This document shows, piece after piece, positions 1 to 7,972 of a stretch of 64,000 nt of DNA. The stretch comes from RHLJ01 sp965601955 (GTDB taxonomy: Bacteria > Bacteroidota > Rhodothermia > Balneolales > Balneolaceae). The notes under the pieces are model-generated. The model made no database searches. It saw only the letters and a list, made by a program, of their open reading frames with translations, and was not told the DNA's origin. The stretch lies in NCBI GenBank assembly GCA_965601955.1, contig OZ271855.1:3534001-3598000 (forward strand). The letters are read 5' to 3'. The position numbers and the translations under genes are program-made. Every line of letters starts with the position of its first letter. Position 1 is the stretch's first letter.

Positions 1-388
1 CCTCAAGCTCAAAAACGATAGTTTGGAATATTCTTTTATCCCCGTCAAACTTACCTACGAAATCATAATAACCCCCGCTATTATCAGCCCAGGATTGTTT
101 CCATCGTTCAAACTGAGGTTGATAAACCGAGTGACTTATTCCCTTGAATCCTACACTTTGACCTTCCAGAATTCTGAAATTCTCCTGGATCACCTTTCCA
201 TCCAGGATTTTTTCAATGGTATTAGTACCACTGCCAATGTTACCTTCTCCTTCATCCCAACTCACATCCCATTCTCCTACCCAGAAATCAAAGTATTCCT
301 CAGAGGATAAATCAGAAAGAGATTGCTGGGCAATAGCGTGAGTTCCAAAAAGAATAGTTGCCAAAAAGAGTAATCCTAGTCGTTTCAT
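1..388 (-). CDS. Secreted protein of DUF1579-like type, 3' end cut by window edge
   Basis: Reading leftward from an ATG at 388, the frame stays open to the window edge (about 129 residues seen). The first 20 residues are a Lys/Arg start, a hydrophobic core and an Ala-x-Ala cleavage site, so export is likely. The mature part has the FWVGEWDVSWD pattern followed by a Gly-rich turn and an aromatic-rich beta region, as in DUF1579-type lipocalin-like proteins of unknown function. It lies downstream of another exported protein on the same strand, separated by a hairpin. Family assignment is from motif memory; the presence of the gene is firm. Confidence 0.7.
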   Translation of the reverse strand, partial: MKRLGLLFLATILFGTHAIAQQSLSDLSSEEYFDFWVGEWDVSWDEGEGNIGSGTNTIEKILDGKVIQENFRILEGQSVGFKGISHSVYQPQFERWKQSWADNSGGYYDFVGKFDGDKRIFQTIVFELE

Positions 389-407
389 ATAGATTGTTTA
401 AAATTAA

Positions 408-439
408 AAGCCCAACCCATTGTTAAATGGGCCAGGCTT
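408..439 (-). terminator. Probable rho-independent terminator
   Basis: AAGCC (408-412) pairs with GGCTT (435-439) and CCCATT (416-421) with AATGGG (426-431), with small internal loops. On the minus strand the hairpin is followed by a T-rich tract. It lies after the gene ending at 476. Confidence 0.55.
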
Positions 440-475
440 ATTAGGGCTATTAGAGAAAGATGACCCCATTGTTAT

Positions 476-1207
476 TTAAATTTTTCTCCAGATCATTTTA
501 TTGCCATTTGGTAAATCCCAAACCAGCTTAATTACATAAGGAGCTTTTTTGGAAAGAGAAAAAGTAAAACCGTCACTGGTGGAGACTGGATTAGTCATGA
601 TTTTTTTACCTGACATCGTTTCTGTTTCTTCTTCTTCACCAATGCTTGCAAATACAGAGGTGGGCACATTGTTTTGAGTATTCCAATAGGGCAGCTCATA
701 AGTAGTACCTTCATTAAAAGGTAATCCCACCAACAGCATCCCATACAGGTTCCAATCATAATAGAATTGATCAGTCGCTAAGGTATCTGAAGAAAATGTG
801 CCTGCTTCATTTTGATTAGAGCCTGAGATAACCCTCTCTTTATCAAAATCGATGAATACAATTGCTCCGGTAGGACCTTGAACAGTAAATCTTTTAGGAA
901 TAAGGCTTTCATGTTCTACAACATTAACCCATGTGCTTTGCAAACTTCGGTCAGCTCCATATATATCCTGTACCCTGTGCATTAACGGCGTTCCATCCTG
1001 ATCTATAATGTGCACATAATCGGTCCAGTAGCGGATATGGTTTTCTTGGTCATCAGGAGTTTGAACATATACTTCCCATTTGTTGGTGTAAGGCTCAATA
1101 AAGGAACCATCAATAATAGCACCCCCGGGCGCAACCTTTACGGTATCTTGCGCGAACACGGGGGCGCCCACACCAATTACCAGATAAATCAAGATTAATC
1201 GTTTCAT
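476..1207 (-). CDS. Exported protein of unknown function
   Basis: This 243-residue protein starts with a clear signal peptide (MKRLILIYLVIGV, cleavage near FAQ-D). The mature protein is rich in Thr, Tyr and Trp and has alternating hydrophobic residues typical of a beta-rich periplasmic fold. I do not recognise a catalytic motif; it loosely recalls DUF3108-like beta-barrel proteins. It is divergent from the AraC-type regulator at 1287, with 79 bp between the start codons, so the two may share a control region. It has a hairpin behind it and a second exported protein beyond. Function is unknown. Confidence 0.75.
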   Translation of the reverse strand: MKRLILIYLVIGVGAPVFAQDTVKVAPGGAIIDGSFIEPYTNKWEVYVQTPDDQENHIRYWTDYVHIIDQDGTPLMHRVQDIYGADRSLQSTWVNVVEHESLIPKRFTVQGPTGAIVFIDFDKERVISGSNQNEAGTFSSDTLATDQFYYDWNLYGMLLVGLPFNEGTTYELPYWNTQNNVPTSVFASIGEEEETETMSGKKIMTNPVSTSDGFTFSLSKKAPYVIKLVWDLPNGNKMIWRKI

Positions 1208-1286
1208 GAAGAAAAGATCACCAGGAGGCGCACTGAATGAATTGTAAAAAAGACGATTATCTTTATTTTCTGGAACATTAATTCTT

Positions 1287-2123
1287 ATGGATTACAAAGA
1301 GTATAAACCTGCCAAAGAAATCCAGCATCTTGTAGAATGCTTCTGGACGAATTATCTCACCGAGGAAGACATTCGAGATGATTTCGATATCATCATCCCC
1401 GATGGGAATATCGAAGCCATGATTATGATCGACGGAACCTACCTCAGAAAGGATGAGCAGGTTAATTCTGAATATCTTGTAGAGGATTGCCGACTGGTGA
1501 CTCCATTTCAAAAAGCAGTAAAGGTTTACCAAAAGCCGGGTACTTCCGGGGTGTGCATACGATTTAAACCCGGAGCCATTACTGAATTAACAGGTTATAG
1601 CCTGGATGAACTCGACGAAAGTGCTTACCCCCTGGAAGTGCTTATGCCCGATTTGACGGATTTATGTATGAATGAAATCCAGAAAGGAACTTCTAAGGTT
1701 GAACTCATTGGTAAAATCACGAACCTACTTAAAGCTCAATCCAATAGTGCTAAAGATGATAAGCTTACCCATCATTTTATTGATCAATCCATTCGAAGCA
1801 AAGGAAATGTGAGAGTGGAAGAGTTTTGTGAACAAAGCGGGGTTCATAAGTCGACGCTTGAGAAAAACTTTAAACATCAGACCGGACTCACCCCAAAGCA
1901 GTATTCAAAAATCATCCGGTATAATTACCTGATGAACCAGGTTTTGTTTACCAAGAAATCACTGACTGAACTAAGTTATGAGCTAGGCTTTTTTGATCAG
2001 AGCCATATGATCAAAGATTTCACGAGCTTCACTGGCTTTGGTCCCTCTGAGTTCAGAACAAAGGGGTTTCATATCCCTAAGATGATGGCTACTTCTGTGG
2101 TGCAGAAGCAGGAGTATTACTAG
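1287..2123 (+). CDS. AraC-family transcriptional regulator
   Basis: The 278-residue protein has an N-terminal ligand-sensing part of the DUF6597 kind (residues 1 to about 150, opening YKPAKEIQHLVECFW) and a C-terminal AraC double helix-turn-helix at about 170-260. The second helix pair shows the family signature LSYELGFFDQSHMIKDF followed by F-x-x-F-T-G-F-G-P-S-E-F. It should be a cytoplasmic DNA-binding regulator. It is divergent from the exported protein ending at 1207, which is the natural candidate target. The ligand cannot be inferred. A TATCTTTA box at 1258-1265 differs by one base from the group promoter consensus TAnnTTTG. Confidence 0.9.
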   Translation: MDYKEYKPAKEIQHLVECFWTNYLTEEDIRDDFDIIIPDGNIEAMIMIDGTYLRKDEQVNSEYLVEDCRLVTPFQKAVKVYQKPGTSGVCIRFKPGAITELTGYSLDELDESAYPLEVLMPDLTDLCMNEIQKGTSKVELIGKITNLLKAQSNSAKDDKLTHHFIDQSIRSKGNVRVEEFCEQSGVHKSTLEKNFKHQTGLTPKQYSKIIRYNYLMNQVLFTKKSLTELSYELGFFDQSHMIKDFTSFTGFGPSEFRTKGFHIPKMMATSVVQKQEYY

Positions 2124-2140
2124 CTCTTTTTCTTTTTTTA

Positions 2141-2206
2141 GTCATCCCGAACTCGTTTCGGGATCTTATGATGTGGCTTAAGATGCTGAAACAAGTTCAG
2201 CATGAC
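2141..2206. repeat. Composite palindromic intergenic repeat
   Basis: GTCAT at 2141 pairs with ATGAC at 2202, enclosing two hairpins: ATCCCGAA (2144-2151) with TTCGGGAT (2157-2164), and ATGCTGAA (2183-2190) with TTCAGCAT (2196-2203). It sits in the convergent gap between the AraC gene and purL and may also act as a bidirectional terminator. A related element is at 4696-4787. Confidence 0.6.
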
Positions 2207-2236
2207 CTAAGAGAGTTTGTAACCCAAAAGGAAGAC

Positions 2237-4474
2237 CTAAACCTCCATCGCTGAAGGAATAACTCCTTCATACATCTCGCTCATTTCAGACACGGATAGA
2301 GAACCAACTCCAGCGATATCGAGAGTGGAACCTCCAACTTTTCCAAGCTCATAAACAGGAACACCAGCCTGAGAGAAATGTGCTTTAGCTGTTGCAAGGT
2401 CAACTTCTGAAACCGTGATTACTACCCCAGATTGTGCTTCACTAAATAGTACCTCTTGTTCCGATCCTGAAAGAGCATTAGTATCAACAGTAGCACCAAG
2501 CTTTCCATGAATAGCCATCTCCGCTAGTGAAATAGAAAGCCCTCCATCAGAAATATCATGAGCAGCGGTTATAAACCCAGCTCTGATTGCCTCCAGAAGT
2601 GCTTTCTGAAGTACCACTTCAAAATCGATATCAAGTGCAGGGGCATCTCCTTTCGTTAACCCGTGAACTACCTTTAAGTATTCAGTTCCGCCCAATCCTT
2701 TTCGATCAGCACCTATATATAGAATAACATCTCCTTTTTCTTTGAAATCTGGAGTTGTGGTATGATTCTCAACATCCTCAATCAATCCAAGCATCCCAAT
2801 TATTGGAGACGGGAAAATGGCCGCTTTCGGATTCTCATTATAGAAACTCACATTACCTCCGGTTACTGGAGTGTTCAGAGCACGACAAGCATCTCCCATC
2901 CCAGCCAGTGCTTCCTTGAAAGTCCAGTACACTTCTGGCTTATACGGATTTCCGAAATTCAGACAGTTAGTGATTGCCAAAGGCTGACCTCCGGAACACA
3001 CTACATTTCGAGCAGACTCAATCACTGCAATCTGCCCCCCTCTTCGTGGATTCAAATATACATAACGACCATTACAATCCGTTTTGGCAACGAGCCCGCG
3101 GTTAGTTCCTTTAATACGAATCACTCCCGAATCAGAAGCCCCGGGAGCAGTAACCGTATTGGTTCGAACGGTAGTATCATATTGCTCATGAACCCATCGC
3201 TTCGAAGCCACGTTTGGCGAGTTCAACAATTTCTTAATAGTATCAATATGATCAGATGGATGGTCAAGGCTTTCTGCATCAAAGTTTTGTGTCTCTTCCA
3301 GGTATCCTGGTTTCTTTGTTTCCCGGATATATTGAGGAGCTCCGCCCCCAAGTACAAGGTGCTCAGCTGGGATATCAGCCTTCACTTCCCCTTCCTTCAT
3401 ATAAGTAACACGATCGGAATCGACAACTTCACCAATTACTACCCCGTGTAAATCCCACTTCTCATAAATATCGATGATTTCCTGCTCGCGCCCATTTTCC
3501 GCAACAATAAGCATCCGCTCCTGACTTTCTGAAAGAAGCAATTCATAAGCAGTCATTCCATCTTCCCGAGCAGGCACTTTATCCAAGTCCACCAACATTC
3601 CTTGTTCACCTTTTGCGGTCATTTCACTGGTAGAACAGGCAATTCCAGCTGCACCCATATCCTGCATACCAACAACAGCACCGGTTTTGAGAGCTTCCAG
3701 ACTAGCTTCTAATAATAACTTCTCAGTGAAAGGATCTCCTACCTGTACACTTGGGCGCTTCGCTTCACTTTCCTCACTAATTTCTTCGGAAGCGAATGTT
3801 GCTCCATGGATACCATCTCTACCCGTGCTTGCTCCTACAATGATTACAGGATTTCCAATTCCTTTAGCAATCGCTGAAGCTGTCTCTCCAGCTTTTACAA
3901 TCCCAATGCTCATTGCATTTACTAAGGGATTGCCTTCATAGCTTTCATCAAAATAAACTTCCCCACCAATAACCGGGATTCCGAACGAGTTTCCGTAATC
4001 ACCGATACCACGAACTACTCCATCCAATAAATAGCGAACTCGTGGATTTTCCATACTCCCAAAGCGAAGTGAGTTTAAGCTGGCAATCGGGCGGGCGCCC
4101 ATAGTAAAAATATCCCGATGAATCCCTCCTACTCCGGTAGCTGCTCCCTGGTAAGGTTCTACCGCCGATGGGTGGTTATGACTTTCAATTTTGAACGCAC
4201 AACCAAGACCGTCTCCAATATCAACCAACCCTGCATTTTCCTCTCCGGCTTCCACTAACAAATGCTCCCCGTCTCGGGGCAATTTTTTTAGCTCAACAAT
4301 AGAGTTCTTGTAAGAGCAATGCTCGCTCCACATTACAGAATAAACACCTAATTCTGTGAAGGTAGGTACGCGCCCCAACCGGGACTTTATCATTTCGAAT
4401 TCTTCTTCATTTAGTCCGTGGTCGATAGCAAGTTCCAGATTCACTTCCGGTTCTTGCATATTGGATTGCGCCAT
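2237..4474 (-). CDS. purL: Phosphoribosylformylglycinamidine synthase subunit PurL
   Basis: PurL catalyses the ATP-dependent amidation of FGAR to FGAM in purine synthesis, here as the small-type synthetase that works with PurQ and PurS. The sequence has the family N-terminus (SRLGRVPTFTELGVYSVMWS followed by EHCSYKNS), the ESHNHPSAVEPY motif, an AIR-synthetase core repeated in two halves, and GGDVxx-like Gly-rich loops. The frame opens upstream at a TTG (4558), but the first 28 residues of that extension look unlike PurL; I chose the ATG at 4474, giving 745 residues, close to the usual 740. An ATG at 4459 is equally possible. purQ and purS are not in the window. Confidence 0.93.
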   Translation of the reverse strand: MAQSNMQEPEVNLELAIDHGLNEEEFEMIKSRLGRVPTFTELGVYSVMWSEHCSYKNSIVELKKLPRDGEHLLVEAGEENAGLVDIGDGLGCAFKIESHNHPSAVEPYQGAATGVGGIHRDIFTMGARPIASLNSLRFGSMENPRVRYLLDGVVRGIGDYGNSFGIPVIGGEVYFDESYEGNPLVNAMSIGIVKAGETASAIAKGIGNPVIIVGASTGRDGIHGATFASEEISEESEAKRPSVQVGDPFTEKLLLEASLEALKTGAVVGMQDMGAAGIACSTSEMTAKGEQGMLVDLDKVPAREDGMTAYELLLSESQERMLIVAENGREQEIIDIYEKWDLHGVVIGEVVDSDRVTYMKEGEVKADIPAEHLVLGGGAPQYIRETKKPGYLEETQNFDAESLDHPSDHIDTIKKLLNSPNVASKRWVHEQYDTTVRTNTVTAPGASDSGVIRIKGTNRGLVAKTDCNGRYVYLNPRRGGQIAVIESARNVVCSGGQPLAITNCLNFGNPYKPEVYWTFKEALAGMGDACRALNTPVTGGNVSFYNENPKAAIFPSPIIGMLGLIEDVENHTTTPDFKEKGDVILYIGADRKGLGGTEYLKVVHGLTKGDAPALDIDFEVVLQKALLEAIRAGFITAAHDISDGGLSISLAEMAIHGKLGATVDTNALSGSEQEVLFSEAQSGVVITVSEVDLATAKAHFSQAGVPVYELGKVGGSTLDIAGVGSLSVSEMSEMYEGVIPSAMEV

Positions 4475-4624
4475 GTAGTCGTGTGATTGTGAGTTAGCTT
4501 TTTGAAGAGCACGAAAATACGAGGATTTGTGGAAAGATGAGGCGGATGTTTTCCACAAGTAATTAACCTATTTAAATGTGTGAGATAAAAGGCTGAAGAG
4601 TCCGAATATTCAATGTTCAAATTC

Positions 4625-4688
4625 CAATGATCAATTTTTCAATGTTCAATCCATTATTACTTCTTAACTCCTTGCTCTTTACTCTTAC
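4625..4688 (+). repeat. Dispersed AT-rich repeat, copy 1 (upstream of cbb3 operon)
   Basis: The stretch beginning CAATGATCAATTTTTCAAT and ending with the TTACTTCTTAACTCCTTG and CTTTACT blocks is repeated in the same orientation, with small gaps and substitutions, at 13769-13822. The two copies bracket the whole Rrf2-to-TauE operon. It has no coding potential that I can see. Confidence 0.6.
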
Positions 4689-4695
4689 TTCATCA

Positions 4696-4787
4696 GTCAT
4701 CCTGATCCCGAAAGCATTCGGAAGAAGGATCAACACAATATTGAGTGATTCATCTTCACGTTAATTCTTCGCTTTGCTCAGAATGAC
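4696..4787. repeat. Palindromic intergenic repeat related to the element at 2141
   Basis: The ends GTCATCCTGA (4696) and TCAGAATGAC (ending 4787) are inverted with one mismatch. The interior holds CCCGAA/TTCGG and GAAGGATC/GATTCATC-like blocks. Together with the dispersed repeat at 4625 this accounts for most of the 4475-4806 gap, in which I see no gene. Confidence 0.5.
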
Positions 4788-4806
4788 AGAAGAAGAATTT
4801 TAAACT

Positions 4807-4871
4807 TTAGATTGAATCTAATTTGAAACCTTCTTAAAATCTAATATCGATATTCGAATATGAATATTAGA
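4807..4871 (+). promoter_or_regulatory. Candidate operator region: two palindromes before the Rrf2 gene
   Basis: The first palindrome is perfect: TTAGATT (4807-4813), G, AATCTAA (4815-4821). The second spans 32 bp, 4840-4871: outer arms TCTAATAT (4840-4847) and ATATTAGA (4864-4871) around a perfect 12-bp core ATATTCGAATAT (4850-4861), with two mismatched bases on each side. Rrf2 regulators bind such AT-rich dyads and often repress their own operon, so autoregulation of the cbb3 operon is a reasonable inference. The second dyad covers the upstream ATG at 4860, supporting the start at 4887. Confidence 0.6.
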
Positions 4872-4886
4872 ATTTACCCGAATGTT

Positions 4887-5339
4887 ATGAAATTAGTCTC
4901 ACAAGGTGCTCAATACGCGATTTCTGCTATCATCGCCATTTCCAAGCATCCTAATGATGTGATCTCTGCTTCAGAATTGTCACGTTCTCTTAACTGTCCT
5001 GCTGCTTATCTCTCTCAAATTCTTGCAAAGCTTAAAGCGCCTGGCATTCTCAAATCTCAGCGAGGCCTAAACGGAGGGGTTTATCTGGCAAAGGGCCTTG
5101 AAGATATTTCAGTATATGATGTAATAGCCGCCATTGATGGAGAGGCTTTTTTTTCTACCTGTTTTATGGGAATTGAAGGATGTGGTCATATTGAACCATG
5201 TCCCTTTCATAATTTTTGGTCTGCAAAAAGAGGGGAGATCAAATCCTGGCTTGAGCAAACCAGTTTTGCTGATGCCGAAGGCATAATGAGTCAGGCCTGG
5301 TTTAATGAACGACTCACCTTTACAAATGGAGTGCATTAA
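4887..5339 (+). CDS. Rrf2-family transcriptional regulator, likely Fe-S
   Basis: The 150-residue protein has the Rrf2 winged helix (opening MKLVSQGAQYAI, then SELSRSLNCPAAYLSQILAK) and the wing RGLNGGVYLAK. After it come three cysteines spaced C-x6-C-x5-C, at residues 92, 99 and 105 counted from this start, close to the positions of the [Fe-S] ligands in IscR and NsrR. That suggests sensing of oxygen, NO or Fe-S status, fitting its place first in the cbb3 oxidase operon, three bases ahead of ccoI. The frame can also start at 4860, but that ATG lies inside a palindrome and adds nine residues not typical of the family. Confidence 0.85.
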   Translation: MKLVSQGAQYAISAIIAISKHPNDVISASELSRSLNCPAAYLSQILAKLKAPGILKSQRGLNGGVYLAKGLEDISVYDVIAAIDGEAFFSTCFMGIEGCGHIEPCPFHNFWSAKRGEIKSWLEQTSFADAEGIMSQAWFNERLTFTNGVH

Positions 5340-5342
5340 CCG

Positions 5343-7790
5343 ATGCACTCTCCTTCTCTCATAGAACAATCTCAGTGCTTTCATTGCGGTGAACAATGTG
5401 ATGAGAATAAGATTGTATTTGAGAAAAGAACATTTTGCTGTGAGGGTTGCAAAACCGTCTTTCAAATTTTAGACGAAAATAACCTTTGCACTTACTATAC
5501 CCTGGATGAACAACCCGGAAAGACTATTAAAACCGGCGTTGAACGCAAACGATTTGAATATTTACTCGACCTGGAAGTACAGCATAAACTGGTCGATTTC
5601 AAAAAAGAGCACATTGTCTCCGTTACCTTTTTTATTCCAAACATCCACTGCACTTCCTGTGTTTGGTTGCTCGAAAACCTACAAAAAATTGATGAAGGCA
5701 TTATCCGTGGGACCGTAAACTTTTTAAAACGCACGGTAACCATCATTTATAATGATGAGAAAACCTCGCTCCGAGAAGTAGTTGAACTGCTTACCACTAT
5801 TGGGTATGAGCCCAGCCTAAAACTAGAACAGCTGAAGGAACAGAAACCAGCCATCATCGAACGATCTCTTTGGCTGAAGCTTGGAGTAGCTGGCTTTTGC
5901 TTTGGAAACATTATGCTATTCAGTTTCCCGGAGTACCTGAATATGGATCAATCGGGCTCTTCTGAGATATTCCGGTACTTTTTTGGAGCCCTAAATATTG
6001 TACTCGCACTGCCGGTATTGTTTTACAGTGGCATTGATTACCTGAAATCGGCGTGGGCAGCGCTTGCTCAGAAGGGAATAAACCTGGATGTGCCTATTTC
6101 CATCGGAATGATCGCACTCTTCGGAAGAAGCTTATATGAAATCCTTAGCGGAACTGGTGCTGGTTACTTCGATTCATTTACTGGCTTCATCTTCTTTTTG
6201 TTAATTGGAAAAGTAGTCCAAAAGAAAACCTTCGATCAACTTTCATTCGATCGGGATTATAAGTCATACCTACCGATCTCAATACTAAGACTCAAAAATG
6301 GCCTGGAAGAATCAATACCAGTTCATCGTATTGAAATTGGAGATCATATCCTTGTTCGGAATAATGAACTAATCCCTGCTGATTCAATAATAGTTGATGG
6401 CCAATTACAGGTAGATTACAGTTTCATTACCGGAGAATCCGAGCCTGTACTACTAGAAAAAGGTCAGCAGGTTTTTGCTGGCGGTAAAGTGATCGGTCAA
6501 ACCGCAGAACTGATTGTATCTAAAAAAGTAGAACACAGCTACCTCACACAGCTTTGGGAAAATGAATCTTTCAATTCCTCTAAGAAGAGAAATACTGTTA
6601 CATCTTTTGCTGATCGCATAAGCCCATATTTCACCTTTACCGTATTAGGCATCGCAGTTTTATCATTAGTTGTATGGTTGAGCATTGATGCCTCAAAAGC
6701 TTTCACCATTTTCACAGCAGTACTTATTGTAGCGTGTCCATGTGCTTTGGCTTTATCCACCCCTTTCACCTTAGGCTCAGCAGTTAATATTCTTGCAGCT
6801 AACGGGTTTTACCTCAAAAATACATCGGTAGTAGAAGAACTCTCCAAAACCGATGCCTTTGTATTTGATAAGACTGGCACCATTACGGAAACAGGAAAAT
6901 CTTCTTCGGTGTTTGTTGGAGAACCTCTCTCCGAGCAACAAATTCAGTACATAGCATCTGTCTCTCGAACTTCTACTCACCCTTTGGCCCAGGTTATAGC
7001 CAAAACGCTTATAGATGTGGCTACCCTCGAACCTTCCTACTACTATGAAATTGAAGGCAAGGGCATTGATGCTTCTATTGAGGGCATTCCTGTGTTAATG
7101 GGCAGTTTAGCCTTCCTAAAGGAACAACTTCCTGATTTGGGAGCAGCGAAAGCTGAGGAATTTGGTAAGGGTTCATTGGTTCATATAGCCATAGATGGAG
7201 ACTATAAAGGCTTTTATAGAATCCATCATAGCATCAGAAATGGATTAACTGACTTGCTGAATAATTTGCATTCTGATGATTATCCGCTCCATTTGTTATC
7301 CGGAGATAATGAGTATGAAAAGTCGACGCTTTTAGAAGATTTCGGGCATTGGCGCTCCATGAATTTCAATCAATCGCCTATCCAAAAACTGGAATTTATT
7401 CAGTCACTAAAAGAGGATAGCTATCACATCACTATGATTGGTGATGGCCTAAATGACGCCGGAGCATTAACGGCAAGCAATTTTGGAATTGCCGTTTCAG
7501 ATGACAAAAGCTCGTTTTCTCCCGCCTGTGATGCGATTGTGGATGCCGGTGCATTGAAACATCTAAATCGATTTGTTGATTTTGGAAAGATCTGCTTTAA
7601 GATCATTATCGCAAGCTTTGTTCTATCCCTGGCTTATAACCTAACCGGGTTAGGGTTTGCGATTACGGGACATTTATCCCCTTTAGTGGCGGCTATCCTG
7701 ATGCCATTAAGTTCAGTTACGATTATGGCATTTACCACTATTGCCACGAGAGTTAAAGCTAGACAAATGAGGCTGAAAGCATGGGCGTAA
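5343..7790 (+). CDS. ccoI: Copper-translocating P-type ATPase CcoI/FixI
   Basis: This 815-residue P1B-type ATPase loads copper for cbb3 oxidase assembly. The N-terminus carries a Cys-rich metal-binding segment (C12, C15, C19 and CCEGC at 32-36), then an HMA domain with CTSC at residues 103-106. The transmembrane CPC motif is near residue 465, the phosphorylation loop DKTGTITE near 509, and the hinge GDGLNDAG near 700. The Cys-rich segment before the HMA domain is typical of CcoI rather than CopA. The gene follows the Rrf2 regulator by three bases and its 3' end overlaps ccoS by 10 bp, so the genes are co-translated. Acts in the inner membrane. Confidence 0.95.
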   Translation: MHSPSLIEQSQCFHCGEQCDENKIVFEKRTFCCEGCKTVFQILDENNLCTYYTLDEQPGKTIKTGVERKRFEYLLDLEVQHKLVDFKKEHIVSVTFFIPNIHCTSCVWLLENLQKIDEGIIRGTVNFLKRTVTIIYNDEKTSLREVVELLTTIGYEPSLKLEQLKEQKPAIIERSLWLKLGVAGFCFGNIMLFSFPEYLNMDQSGSSEIFRYFFGALNIVLALPVLFYSGIDYLKSAWAALAQKGINLDVPISIGMIALFGRSLYEILSGTGAGYFDSFTGFIFFLLIGKVVQKKTFDQLSFDRDYKSYLPISILRLKNGLEESIPVHRIEIGDHILVRNNELIPADSIIVDGQLQVDYSFITGESEPVLLEKGQQVFAGGKVIGQTAELIVSKKVEHSYLTQLWENESFNSSKKRNTVTSFADRISPYFTFTVLGIAVLSLVVWLSIDASKAFTIFTAVLIVACPCALALSTPFTLGSAVNILAANGFYLKNTSVVEELSKTDAFVFDKTGTITETGKSSSVFVGEPLSEQQIQYIASVSRTSTHPLAQVIAKTLIDVATLEPSYYYEIEGKGIDASIEGIPVLMGSLAFLKEQLPDLGAAKAEEFGKGSLVHIAIDGDYKGFYRIHHSIRNGLTDLLNNLHSDDYPLHLLSGDNEYEKSTLLEDFGHWRSMNFNQSPIQKLEFIQSLKEDSYHITMIGDGLNDAGALTASNFGIAVSDDKSSFSPACDAIVDAGALKHLNRFVDFGKICFKIIIASFVLSLAYNLTGLGFAITGHLSPLVAAILMPLSSVTIMAFTTIATRVKARQMRLKAWA

Positions 7791-7963
7791 TTGTAGTACT
7801 CATCATATTCAGCTTGCTTGTCGCTCTCACCTTTTTGGGGGCATTCTTCTGGGCGGTTAAAACGGGGCAATTCGATGACCCACAAACACCCTCCATTCGG
7901 ATGCTTTTCAATGATGAACCTCCATCAAAAGAACATAAAACACTAACTAATAAAACTGACTAG
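7781..7963 (+). CDS. ccoS: cbb3 oxidase maturation protein CcoS
   Basis: A 60-residue protein with one N-terminal membrane helix (residues 3-26) followed by AVKTGQFDDPQTPSIRML, which is the hallmark of CcoS (the W/F-A-x-x-x-G-Q-F-D-D motif). CcoS is needed for insertion of haem and copper cofactors into the oxidase. It overlaps the end of ccoI by 10 bp and precedes ccoN by nine bases. Confidence 0.92.
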   Translation: MGVIVVLIIFSLLVALTFLGAFFWAVKTGQFDDPQTPSIRMLFNDEPPSKEHKTLTNKTD

Positions 7964-7972
7964 GTCATATCA

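Noticed and set aside
2762..3451. A 229-codon open frame on the plus strand opposite purL
   Set aside because: It runs antisense through the conserved purL coding sequence, has Ser/Ile-rich composition typical of a shadow frame, and shows no domain.
4696..4787. Possible small RNA or CRISPR-like repeat
   Set aside because: Only one element here, with no regular spacer pattern; better explained as an intergenic palindromic repeat.
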